From Hwanghaeella sp965227365 (lineage in GTDB: Bacteria > Pseudomonadota > Alphaproteobacteria > UBA8366 > Aestuariispiraceae), in NCBI RefSeq assembly GCF_965227365.1, contig NZ_OZ245754.1, positions 372,001 to 436,000 on the forward strand: a stretch of DNA of 64,000 nt. Direction: 5' to 3'. Shown here one piece after another: positions 26,151 through 34,518 of this stretch. A program made the position numbers and the translations under genes. Below the pieces are notes generated by a model. The model was not told the origin of the DNA and did not search any database. It worked only from the letters and a program-made list of their open reading frames with translations. How positions within the stretch are numbered: the first letter of the stretch is position 1; every line of letters begins with the position of its first letter.

Positions 26151-28082
26151 TCAGACGGAAGGGGACCAGCGGTCCATCCAGCTTTGCAGCATCAGGATGT
26201 TCCACAGGGCTTCGGCATGATTTCCGTCGCCTTTCAGGTGGTCGCGGAAGGCGCGTAGGATCGGCTCGGGCTGCAGGCCGGTGCCGTCGCGTAACCGCTC
26301 CACCGACAGCATCTCGAAAGCCCATTCCTTCAAGGGCCCGCGCAGCCAGCCGGCCAGAGGCACCGCGAAACCAGCCTTCGGTCGATCGACCAGATCCTTC
26401 GGGACGTAGTGATAAAGAATCTGGCGCAACGGCCATTTTCCGACACCGTCGCGTATCTTGATTTCCTTGGGAAGTGACCAGGCATATTCGACAACCCGGT
26501 GGTCCAGCAGCGGCACCCGCGCTTCCAGGCTGCACGCCATGCTTGCCCGGTCCACCTTGGTCAGGATGTCGCCCGGCAGGTAGCTCAGCGTGTCGTAATA
26601 GGCCATGCGCTCTGTAAAATCCGACAGGGCGGCGCCGCCACGCCACATGGACAAAGCCGGCTCGTCGACACCAGTCAGCTCCGATGGGTTGTCCCAATGG
26701 CTGATCAAGGCGCGATAGGCGTCGTCCTCGCTGCCGCTTGCCAGCAGGTCCGCCAGTTTGTGCATCTTGTCGCCGACCATCCGCGGCCGCTTGCCGCTGG
26801 GGATCAAGGCAGACAAGGAGTCCCAGGTTCCGGTCGGCAATGCACGCAACCCTCCGGCCGCGATGGATCGGAATGAACCGGGTACGGACTTGGCCTTGCC
26901 CCAGGCGGTTGCGGCGGCTCGGTATCGATTGTAGCCGAAGAAGACTTCGTCGCCGCCATCTCCGGAAAGGGCGACGGTGACATGGTCGCGCGCCAGTTTG
27001 GAGACCAGCCAGGTCGGCATGGCGGATGAATCCGCGAAGGGTTCGTCATGCCAATCCGGCATTTGCGGGATAAGATTACGGGCGTCATCAGCGGTCAGGG
27101 TCAGTTCGGTATGATCGGTGCCAAGATGATCCGCCACGGCGCGGGCCTGGTCCGCTTCATTATAGCCCGCATTGTCGAACCCAATCGTGAAACTCTTGAT
27201 CGGGCGGGAGGAACAATCCTGCATCAACGCGGCGATCACGCTGCTGTCGACCCCGCCCGACAGCAAAACGCCGAGTGGCACGTCGGCGACCATGCGCCGT
27301 TCGACGGCATCGCGTAGTAGCGGCTCGAGCCTGCCGACAGCAGATTTCGGGTCTGGCGAACTCCGGTCTTTCAGGATCGTGTCGTCCAAATTCCAGAAAC
27401 GTTCTATCCGCGGCTGTTGATCGATACCGGGCCGGTAGCGCAGGATGCAGCCGGGCTCCAGCTTGAAAATGCCGTCATAGATCGTGAAGGGCGCGGGCAC
27501 GTAGTTATAGCGTAGGTACTGGGTCATGGCCGCGCGGTTCATGCGGGCCGTCCAGCCGGTCTTGGCGCGTAGTGCCTTCAGTTCCGACCCATACAGGAAC
27601 ATGCCGTCCTGCAGCCCGAAATAGAGCGGCTTGATCCCCAGCCGGTCCCGGATCAGCGTCAGCTCACGCTTTTTCTTGTCCCATAGGGCGATCGCGAACA
27701 TGCCGATCAACCGTTCTACGGTCTCTTCCACGCCCCAGGCCGAAAAGCCTTCCAGCATCACTTCCGTATCGGAATGCCCGCGCAGCCGGCGGCCTTCGGA
27801 TTCAAGCACCTGGCGCAGCGACTGATAGTTATAGACCTCGCCATTATATGTGATGACATAACGCTCACAGCTGGACGTCATGGGCTGATTGCCGGAAGGG
27901 GACAGATCGATGATCGCAAGACGGCGGAAACCCATGCCGATACCGGCCTCGGAATTCAGCCAATGACCGCCGCTGTCGGGGCCGCGATGCAGCATGGCGT
28001 CGGTCATTGCATTGACCTCGGCCAGCAGCGCCTTCGGACCCTTCTCGGATTTTGCTTCGATGAAACCGGCTATCCCGCACAT
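26151..28082 (-). CDS. asnB: Asparagine synthase (glutamine-hydrolysing)
   Basis: Two-domain glutamine amidotransferase, 643 aa. The N-terminal nucleophile is Cys2 (MCGIAGF), the glutaminase domain covers about 1-210, and the ATP-pyrophosphatase loop LLSGGVDSSVIAAL stands near 270. It forms asparagine from aspartate, glutamine and ATP, or amidates a sugar acid when placed in polysaccharide clusters. Its immediate partner is a GT4 gene, and this AsnB-glycosyltransferase pairing is common in lipopolysaccharide and exopolysaccharide loci. A role in glycan modification is therefore as likely as housekeeping asparagine supply. Confidence 0.93.
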   Translation of the reverse strand: MCGIAGFIEAKSEKGPKALLAEVNAMTDAMLHRGPDSGGHWLNSEAGIGMGFRRLAIIDLSPSGNQPMTSSCERYVITYNGEVYNYQSLRQVLESEGRRLRGHSDTEVMLEGFSAWGVEETVERLIGMFAIALWDKKKRELTLIRDRLGIKPLYFGLQDGMFLYGSELKALRAKTGWTARMNRAAMTQYLRYNYVPAPFTIYDGIFKLEPGCILRYRPGIDQQPRIERFWNLDDTILKDRSSPDPKSAVGRLEPLLRDAVERRMVADVPLGVLLSGGVDSSVIAALMQDCSSRPIKSFTIGFDNAGYNEADQARAVADHLGTDHTELTLTADDARNLIPQMPDWHDEPFADSSAMPTWLVSKLARDHVTVALSGDGGDEVFFGYNRYRAAATAWGKAKSVPGSFRSIAAGGLRALPTGTWDSLSALIPSGKRPRMVGDKMHKLADLLASGSEDDAYRALISHWDNPSELTGVDEPALSMWRGGAALSDFTERMAYYDTLSYLPGDILTKVDRASMACSLEARVPLLDHRVVEYAWSLPKEIKIRDGVGKWPLRQILYHYVPKDLVDRPKAGFAVPLAGWLRGPLKEWAFEMLSVERLRDGTGLQPEPILRAFRDHLKGDGNHAEALWNILMLQSWMDRWSPSV

Positions 28083-28146
28083 GTTCCGGAACCTAAGGCG
28101 TTTTCACCCGATAGGACAGATCGAAAATCGCAATTCTGCAGCATCG

Positions 28147-28620
28147 TCACGATGACGGGACGGGCAGGCTCTCACCTTCCTTCACGGCTTCCATGACGAC
28201 ATAGGTGGATGTTGAGGCGATGCCTGGAAGGTTGTTGATGATATCGCCCAAAAAGGCGCGGAAGGCATCCATGTCCGCCGTCCGCACCTTCAGAATATAG
28301 TCGAAACCGCCGGCGACCATGTGGCATTCGACGACCTCGTCGATTTCACCGACCGCGGCCTTGAACTTTTCGAATACGTCGCTCGTCGTCTTGTCGAGCG
28401 TCACCTGCACGAAAACGGCCAGGCCCAAATGCAGTTTCGACGGATTTAGCCGTGCGGAGTAGCCGCGGATAAAGCCTGCCTTCTCAAGCCTTCTTACCCG
28501 TTCCAGACACGGGGTCGGCGACAGATTGATACGACGCGCCAGCTCGACATTCGACAGGCGGCCGTCGGATTGCAGCAGCCGTAGAATTGAGCGGTCTATT
28601 CGGTCCAGGGGTTTGCTCAT
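28147..28620 (-). CDS. Lrp/AsnC family regulator, probably of putA
   Basis: Transcription factor of 157 aa with an N-terminal winged helix-turn-helix (LDRIDRSILRLLQSDGRLSN, then RINLSPTPCLERVRRLEKAG) and a C-terminal RAM domain (about 65-150). It is divergent from putA across 114 bp. Lrp-like PutR activators in Agrobacterium and related bacteria sit in exactly this arrangement and induce putA with proline, so the same role is inferred. The ATG at 28620 begins the conserved helix; a GTG at 28635 is an alternative. A short dyad GCATA-N10-TATGC at 28689-28708 is a candidate binding site. Confidence 0.9.
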   Translation of the reverse strand: MSKPLDRIDRSILRLLQSDGRLSNVELARRINLSPTPCLERVRRLEKAGFIRGYSARLNPSKLHLGLAVFVQVTLDKTTSDVFEKFKAAVGEIDEVVECHMVAGGFDYILKVRTADMDAFRAFLGDIINNLPGIASTSTYVVMEAVKEGESLPVPSS

Positions 28621-28734
28621 AGCAGAATTAATCACTGCATCTATGGCTAATCACCAGATGAAATAGCGAAATAAATGCAAGAATGGAAGCATATTCGGGA
28701 AGCTATGCCTTATGATCCTACCGTCGTAACATGA

Positions 28735-31700
28735 ATGGCTCAGCCATTCCTCCAGCACAGGGTGCGTGTCACGCTGTTCTCCGATTCCGATTTCCGCGAC
28801 CTCATCTCCTCAAGCCAGGAACGCAAGGCGGTCCGTACCGCCTACCGCATGGACGAGGAAACCTGCCTCGCTGAACGCCTGAAACAGGCGAGTCTACCCG
28901 CGGATGCCATCGACCGCATAGAGGAGCGGGCCCGGAACCTGGTCAGGCGGGTGCGGGAGGACCGCGTGAAATCTTCCGGCATCGATGCATTCATGCACGA
29001 ATACGAGTTGTCCAGTCAGGAAGGCGTGGTCCTGATGTGCCTCGCCGAGGCGCTGCTGCGGATTCCCGATTCCGAAACCGCCGATGCGCTGATCAAGGAC
29101 AAAATCGGCGGTGGAAACTGGGAGTCCCATTTGGGGCATTCGGAATCTTTGTTCGTGAATGCTTCCACATGGGGGCTGATGCTGACCGGCAAACTCGTGA
29201 AGCTCGAAGACGCCAAAGCCGATTTCGACTGGCGGTCCATCCTCAACCGCATGGTTCATCGATCCGGCGAACCGGTCATCCGCCAGGCGGTGACCCAGGC
29301 GATGCGCGTGATGGGCCGTCAATTTGTCATGGGACGAACAATCGAGGAAGCGACGGACCGGGCGAAGTCGGCGGAAAAGGAAGGGTATCGCCATTCCTAC
29401 GACATGTTGGGCGAAGCGGCGCGGACCATGGCGGACGCGGAACGCTATTTCAAAGCCTACGCCCATGCGATCGAGGTGATCGGCAAGAAGGCGAAGGGGC
29501 GCGGTCCGATCGACTCTCCCGGCGTTTCGATAAAGCTTTCCGCTCTGCATCCGCGATATGAATTCGTTCAGCGCGATCGCGTGATGACGGAACTCTTCCC
29601 GAAGCTGATAGACTTGGCTCAGATGGCGAAGGCCCAGGATATCGGCCTTTGCGTCGATGCGGAGGAAGCCGATCGTCTGGATATTTCCATGGACGTGATC
29701 AAGGCGGCGTGCGGCGATGCTTCCTTGAAAGGTTGGGATGGGTTCGGCTTGGCGGTCCAGGCCTATCAGAAACGCGCGGCGCCGCTGATCGATTGGCTCG
29801 AGGATGTTGCCGGCCGCACCAATCGGCGGTTGATGGTGCGCCTTGTGAAAGGTGCCTATTGGGATACGGAGGTAAAGCGTGCGCAGGAAATGGGCGAAGA
29901 CGGCTATCCGGTTTTTACCCGCAAGGTCTCCACGGATGTCTCCTATCTGGCCTGTGCGAGAAAGCTGCTGGACGGCGGTAATGCCTTCTATCCGTGCTTC
30001 GCGACCCATAATGCCCATTCCGTCGCGGCCGTTATCGAGATGGCTGGGAACCGCAGCGACTATGAATTCCAGCGTCTGCACGGCATGGGCGATGCGCTAT
30101 ACGAACAAATCGTCGGCAAGGACAAGCTGGGGCTGAATTGCCGGGTTTACGCGCCGGTCGGCAGTCATGAAGACCTGTTGGCCTACTTGGTCCGGCGCTT
30201 GCTGGAAAACGGGGCGAACACCTCCTTCGTCAATCGTATCGTCGACGAGAAGCAACCGCTTGCCGCCATCGTCGCAGATCCCATCGCGGCGGCGAGGTCC
30301 CTTCGCCAGGCCGCCCATCCGGCGATCCCCTTGCCGCGACGTCTGTACGGCGACAGCCGGGCGAATGCCAAAGGGATGGATATTACCGATGTCGTAAAGC
30401 TGGAGCCGTTGCGCGCCGCCATGCTCGCGACAGAGGAAGAGAATTGGTGGGCCGGTCCCATCGTTGGCGGCCGCCCGCGGGATGTGCTCACTGGTCGGGT
30501 CGTCCACGGTCCCGCGGATACCGGCCGGCCGATCGGCCGTGTGCTCGACGCGACGGCGGATGATGCGCTAACGGCGTTGGACCGCGCCCATCGTGCGCGG
30601 CATGCCTGGGACCGGACGCCGGCCAAGGATCGCGCGGACATGCTGCGGCGTATCGCCGATCTTTATGAAGAGAACATGCCGCGCCTGATGGCCTTCGCGG
30701 TGCGGGAAGCAGGCAAGTCCATTCCCGATGCCATAGCCGAAGTGCGCGAGGCGGTGGATTTCCTGCGTTACTATGCCGACAAGGCGGTAGAGGATTTTTC
30801 CGGACCGACCGTCCTTCCCGGGCCGACAGGCGAAGCGAACAGTATCTCCCTGCACGGTCGGGGCGTCTTTCTGTGTATCTCTCCGTGGAATTTCCCGCTG
30901 GCGATTTTCACCGGTCAGGTCGCGGCCGCCCTGGCTTCGGGAAACTGCGTGCTTGCGAAACCGGCGGAACAAACGCCGATCATCGCCTATGAGGCGGTTC
31001 GGTTGATGCACCGGGCCGGCCTGCCCGACGATGTTCTTTCCCTGTTGCCGGGCGATGGTCCAACCATCGGGAATGCCTTGTTGCCGGACCCGCGAATTGC
31101 CGGCGTCGCTTTCACCGGCTCGACCGAGACGGCGCGGATCATCAACAAGGCGCTTGCCAATCGGGAAGGGCCGATCGCACCGCTGATCGCGGAGACGGGC
31201 GGGCAGAATGCCATGATCGTCGACTCCTCGGCCTTGCCGGAACAGGTGACCCGCGATGTGCTGATATCGGCTTTCCAGAGTGCCGGACAGCGCTGCTCGG
31301 CCCTGCGTGTTCTCTTCGTCCAGCAGGATATCGCCGACAAGCTGTCGAGGATGATCGCGGGGGCCATGCAGGAATTGCGGGTCGGCGATCCCTCTCGCCT
31401 ATCGACCGATGTCGGGCCGGTGATCGACGAGGATGCACGCCTGATGCTGTCGAAGCATGCGGAACGAATGGACCGCGAGGCGAAGCTGATTTTCCGGACG
31501 CCGTTGCCCGAGGGATGTTCGGCCGGGACGTTCTTCGCGCCCTGCGCCTACGAAATCCCGAGCCTCGACGTTCTGGAACGGGAGGTGTTCGGACCTGTCC
31601 TGCATGTCGTTCGCTATAAGTCCACGGAACTCGACAAGGTGATCGACGCCATTAACGGGACCGGATACGGGCTGACCGCGGCGATCCACAGCCGTGTCGA

Positions 31701-31932
31701 ATCCACGGTGAAGCATGTCATCGACCGATTGGAAGTGGGCAATGCCTATGTGAACCGGAACCAGATCGGGGCGATCGTCGGTGTACAACCCTTCGGCGGC
31801 GAAGGCCTGTCGGGCACCGGACCGAAAGCGGGCGGTCCGCGTTACCTGCACCGTTTCGCGACGGAGCGGACGGTCAGCATCGATACCACCGCGGCGGGCG
31901 GCAACGCATCCCTGATGTCGATGGAGGATTGA
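28735..31932 (+). CDS. putA: Bifunctional proline dehydrogenase / L-glutamate gamma-semialdehyde dehydrogenase
   Basis: Membrane-associated flavoenzyme that oxidises proline to glutamate in two steps, 1065 aa. No ribbon-helix-helix DNA-binding domain is present, so it is not autoregulatory. The FAD-dependent proline dehydrogenase barrel spans about 180-500 (SIKLSALHPRYEF, RLVKGAYWDTEVKRAQ). The aldehyde dehydrogenase domain covers about 555-1040 with catalytic C854 (SAGQRCSALR) and E820 (AETGGQNAM). The ATG at 28735 lacks a good ribosome-binding site. It is divergent from an Lrp-type regulator and followed after 43 bp by a di-heme protein. Confidence 0.97.
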   Translation: MAQPFLQHRVRVTLFSDSDFRDLISSSQERKAVRTAYRMDEETCLAERLKQASLPADAIDRIEERARNLVRRVREDRVKSSGIDAFMHEYELSSQEGVVLMCLAEALLRIPDSETADALIKDKIGGGNWESHLGHSESLFVNASTWGLMLTGKLVKLEDAKADFDWRSILNRMVHRSGEPVIRQAVTQAMRVMGRQFVMGRTIEEATDRAKSAEKEGYRHSYDMLGEAARTMADAERYFKAYAHAIEVIGKKAKGRGPIDSPGVSIKLSALHPRYEFVQRDRVMTELFPKLIDLAQMAKAQDIGLCVDAEEADRLDISMDVIKAACGDASLKGWDGFGLAVQAYQKRAAPLIDWLEDVAGRTNRRLMVRLVKGAYWDTEVKRAQEMGEDGYPVFTRKVSTDVSYLACARKLLDGGNAFYPCFATHNAHSVAAVIEMAGNRSDYEFQRLHGMGDALYEQIVGKDKLGLNCRVYAPVGSHEDLLAYLVRRLLENGANTSFVNRIVDEKQPLAAIVADPIAAARSLRQAAHPAIPLPRRLYGDSRANAKGMDITDVVKLEPLRAAMLATEEENWWAGPIVGGRPRDVLTGRVVHGPADTGRPIGRVLDATADDALTALDRAHRARHAWDRTPAKDRADMLRRIADLYEENMPRLMAFAVREAGKSIPDAIAEVREAVDFLRYYADKAVEDFSGPTVLPGPTGEANSISLHGRGVFLCISPWNFPLAIFTGQVAAALASGNCVLAKPAEQTPIIAYEAVRLMHRAGLPDDVLSLLPGDGPTIGNALLPDPRIAGVAFTGSTETARIINKALANREGPIAPLIAETGGQNAMIVDSSALPEQVTRDVLISAFQSAGQRCSALRVLFVQQDIADKLSRMIAGAMQELRVGDPSRLSTDVGPVIDEDARLMLSKHAERMDREAKLIFRTPLPEGCSAGTFFAPCAYEIPSLDVLEREVFGPVLHVVRYKSTELDKVIDAINGTGYGLTAAIHSRVESTVKHVIDRLEVGNAYVNRNQIGAIVGVQPFGGEGLSGTGPKAGGPRYLHRFATERTVSIDTTAAGGNASLMSMED

Positions 31933-31975
31933 GGCGGCAATTCCAATCGGCCCTGACCTGGCATACACAAGGTGG

Positions 31976-33283
31976 ATGGAACGTTATTCTCTGATCGTCG
32001 CCGTGTTTCTGCTCTTGGCCGGTGTTGCGCCGGCCAAGGCGCAGGAAACCTATTTGCGCTCCCTGCCGGGTGTGGATCTCGACGGCACGCCGGAGCTTCG
32101 TGAAGGGCGCCGCCTGTTCAATCTGCATTTCCTGGACAGGCCGGTAGGGGAGGAAGCGGGCGGCGGGCTCGGCCCGCATTTCAACAGGAATGCCTGTTCG
32201 ACATGTCACCCGCGCGGCGGCCGCGGTTCCGCGCCTAACGGCCCGGACGAACCGTTGCTGACCGCCCTGGTTCGGCTCAGTGTGTCGGGAACGGCCGCCA
32301 ACGGCGGTCCCTTGCCGCATCCTCGTTATGGCGGCCAGTTGAATACGCGGGGTATCCGTGACGTTCTGCCGGAAGCGGAAGTTTCCGTTTCCTATGAGGT
32401 TGTTCAAGGCACGTACGGCGACGGAACGGCCTACGTATTGAGGCGCCCACAACTTTCCTTTTTTGAGCTGGCCTATGGCCCCTTGGATGATGCATTGACC
32501 TCATTTCGGATCGGTCAGCCGATCTACGGTCTTGGCCTTCTGGAGGCCGTGCCCGTCGACGAAATCAGGTCATGGGCGGATCCGGATGATCGGGACGGAG
32601 ATGGCGTCTCCGGTCGCATGAACAATGTCTGGGGGGGAAGTCTTGAAACGGCTGTGCCGGGACGGTTCGGCTGGAAAGCAAATGAACCCGATCTCGTCCA
32701 GCAGACCGCCGCGGCGTTCCTCGGCGATATCGGCATAACCAGCAACTATTTTCCGGAACATGATTGCGGTGCTGGTCAGGAAGTGTGTCGGGCTGCGGAC
32801 GCGCAAGGGCCCGAAGTGGATCGCGCCGTGCAATTGGTTGCCGGCTATCTGCGGACGATCGCGCCGCCGGCCAGGCGAGACGCGGTATCGATCCGACGGG
32901 GTGAGGCGCTTTTCGATGAAGCGGGCTGCGCAAAATGCCACCGGCCGACCTTAGGGCTCACTGCTTCGGACAAGGCGTATCTCAACGGCGTGCAGGTGGA
33001 TGCCTATACCGATCTGCTGCTTCACGATATGGGCGAGGGCCTTGCCGACGGTCGTCCGGATTTCGAAGCGATTGGCAGGGAATGGCGGACACCGCCGCTT
33101 TGGGGGATCGGTTTGGCCGAAACCGTGCATGGGCGTTTTGCCTTGTTGCATGACGGGCGCGCCCGCTCCCTTGAAGAGGCGATCCTTTGGCACGGTGGCG
33201 AAGGAGAGACGGCGCGAGAAGCATTCAGAACCATGGCCGTGGGCGACCGCGCCGCATTGGTGGCCTTCCTTAAATCGCTATAG
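31976..33283 (+). CDS. Di-heme oxidoreductase, putative thiol oxidoreductase family (DUF1111)
   Basis: Periplasmic c-type cytochrome of 435 aa. Residues 1-23 are a signal peptide ending AKAQ. Two CxxCH heme-c sites are visible: C74-C77-H78 in CSTCHPRGG and C318-C321-H322 in CAKCHRPT. The spacing, the GGGLGPHFN lead-in and the HGRFALLHDGRARSLEEAIL end (key parts LLHDGRA and EAIL) match the DUF1111 family, related to MauG-like di-heme enzymes and often encoded beside imelysin-type iron proteins. It lies between putA (43 bp) and an iron importer (161 bp), so a link to iron acquisition is plausible. Its reaction is unknown. Confidence 0.9.
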   Translation: MERYSLIVAVFLLLAGVAPAKAQETYLRSLPGVDLDGTPELREGRRLFNLHFLDRPVGEEAGGGLGPHFNRNACSTCHPRGGRGSAPNGPDEPLLTALVRLSVSGTAANGGPLPHPRYGGQLNTRGIRDVLPEAEVSVSYEVVQGTYGDGTAYVLRRPQLSFFELAYGPLDDALTSFRIGQPIYGLGLLEAVPVDEIRSWADPDDRDGDGVSGRMNNVWGGSLETAVPGRFGWKANEPDLVQQTAAAFLGDIGITSNYFPEHDCGAGQEVCRAADAQGPEVDRAVQLVAGYLRTIAPPARRDAVSIRRGEALFDEAGCAKCHRPTLGLTASDKAYLNGVQVDAYTDLLLHDMGEGLADGRPDFEAIGREWRTPPLWGIGLAETVHGRFALLHDGRARSLEEAILWHGGEGETAREAFRTMAVGDRAALVAFLKSL

Positions 33284-33313
33284 TTCAAAAAAACGTGATC
33301 GATTGGTGAGAAA

Positions 33314-33334
33314 TGCAAGTGCGAGTGACTTGCA
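33314..33334 (+). promoter_or_regulatory. Candidate Fur-like operator upstream of the iron ABC importer
   Basis: Arms TGCAAGT and ACTTGCA are perfectly inverted around a 7-bp spacer. Inside it, TGCGAGT-G-ACTTGCA forms a 7-1-7 dyad with one mismatch, the geometry of alphaproteobacterial Fur/Mur boxes. It lies about 110 bp before the iron-binding-protein gene. I infer iron- or manganese-dependent repression. Confidence 0.5.
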
Positions 33335-33444
33335 GAAATCTCTCATTCAGGATACCTCATGGATGCGAACGCGACGCAATTGCCCGGGGTTCTGATGAAC
33401 CCTGGTGCGCGGGGCGGATACGAACAATCAGCAGTGGGACGAAA

Positions 33445-34470
33445 ATGAACATGCAGTGGAAATCGAGTTTTGCAGCCGCAATCGTCATGACCGGCATGGC
33501 CGCGACGGCCGGAACGGCCTTGGCTGCGGAAGTGAACGTGTATTCCTATCGTCAGCCCTTCCTGATCGAGCCGATGTTCGAGGAATTCACCAAGGAAACC
33601 GGCATCGATGTGAACGTTGTCTTCGCGAAGGAAGGTTTGGTCGAGCGATTGAAGCAGGAAGGCGCCAACAGCCCGGCGGATCTGCTGCTGACGGTCGATA
33701 TCTCGCGCCTTGCCGCGCTCAAGAAGGTCGGCGCGACGCAAGCGGTCTCCAGCGATGTGCTGAACGACGCCATTCCGGCAAATCTTCGTGACGACGACGG
33801 CCATTGGTTTGGTCTTACGACCCGTGCGCGGATCATTTACGCGTCGAAGGATCGTGTTCCCAAAGGTGCGATCACCAGCTACGACGATCTGACCAAGCCG
33901 GAGTGGAAGGGCAAGATCTGCACCCGCAGCGGCTCCCATGTCTACAATATCGCCCTGCTTGCTTCCAAGATTGCCCATGACGGTGCGGATCAGGCCAAAG
34001 CATGGCTGGCCGGTTTGAAGGACAATCTGGCCCGCAAGCCGGAAGGCAATGACCGGGCCCAGGTCAAGGCGATCAAGGAAGGTGAATGTGACCTTTCGCT
34101 CGGCAACCACTACTACATGGGGGCCATGCTGGCGAAACCGGAACAGAAAGCCTGGGCCGAAAGCGCCTATATCGTCTTCCCGGACCAGGATGGACGCGGC
34201 ACGCATGTGAATGTTTCCGGCGTCGCGCTGACTAAGGCGGCCCCGAACAAGGAAAACGCCATCAAGCTCATGGAATTCCTGGCCGGTGAAACCGCTCAGA
34301 AAATGTATGCTGACCTGAACAACGAATATCCGGTTCGTCCGGGCGTTGAATGGTCGCCGCTGCTGAAGTCCTGGGGCGATTTCAAGACGGACGATCTGAG
34401 CTTGTCCGCGATCGCTGAGCTTTCGCCGAAAGCACAGAAACTGGTGGACGAAGTCGGCTACAACGAGTAG
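33445..34470 (+). CDS. Fe(3+) ABC transporter substrate-binding protein, FutA/FbpA family
   Basis: Periplasmic ferric-iron-binding protein, 341 aa. The signal peptide is residues 1-28 (cleavage after TALAA) and the mature chain starts EVNVYSYRQPF, typical of FutA/FbpA/IdiA. The C-terminal YADLNNEYPVRPGV carries the iron-coordinating tyrosines of this family. The ATG at 33445 follows GTGGGACGA and starts at the signal peptide, so an upstream frame from 33313 is rejected. It is followed after 48 bp by its permease. A Fur-like palindrome lies upstream. No ATPase gene (fbpC) is in this cluster. Confidence 0.93.
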   Translation: MNMQWKSSFAAAIVMTGMAATAGTALAAEVNVYSYRQPFLIEPMFEEFTKETGIDVNVVFAKEGLVERLKQEGANSPADLLLTVDISRLAALKKVGATQAVSSDVLNDAIPANLRDDDGHWFGLTTRARIIYASKDRVPKGAITSYDDLTKPEWKGKICTRSGSHVYNIALLASKIAHDGADQAKAWLAGLKDNLARKPEGNDRAQVKAIKEGECDLSLGNHYYMGAMLAKPEQKAWAESAYIVFPDQDGRGTHVNVSGVALTKAAPNKENAIKLMEFLAGETAQKMYADLNNEYPVRPGVEWSPLLKSWGDFKTDDLSLSAIAELSPKAQKLVDEVGYNE

Positions 34471-34518
34471 GCGTCCCTTTCGCCCTCAACGGGCCAGGGA
34501 AAAGCAACTCGGATCGTA

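Noticed and set aside
28894..30081. 395-codon minus-strand frame opposite putA
   Set aside because: Shadow of the proline dehydrogenase domain.
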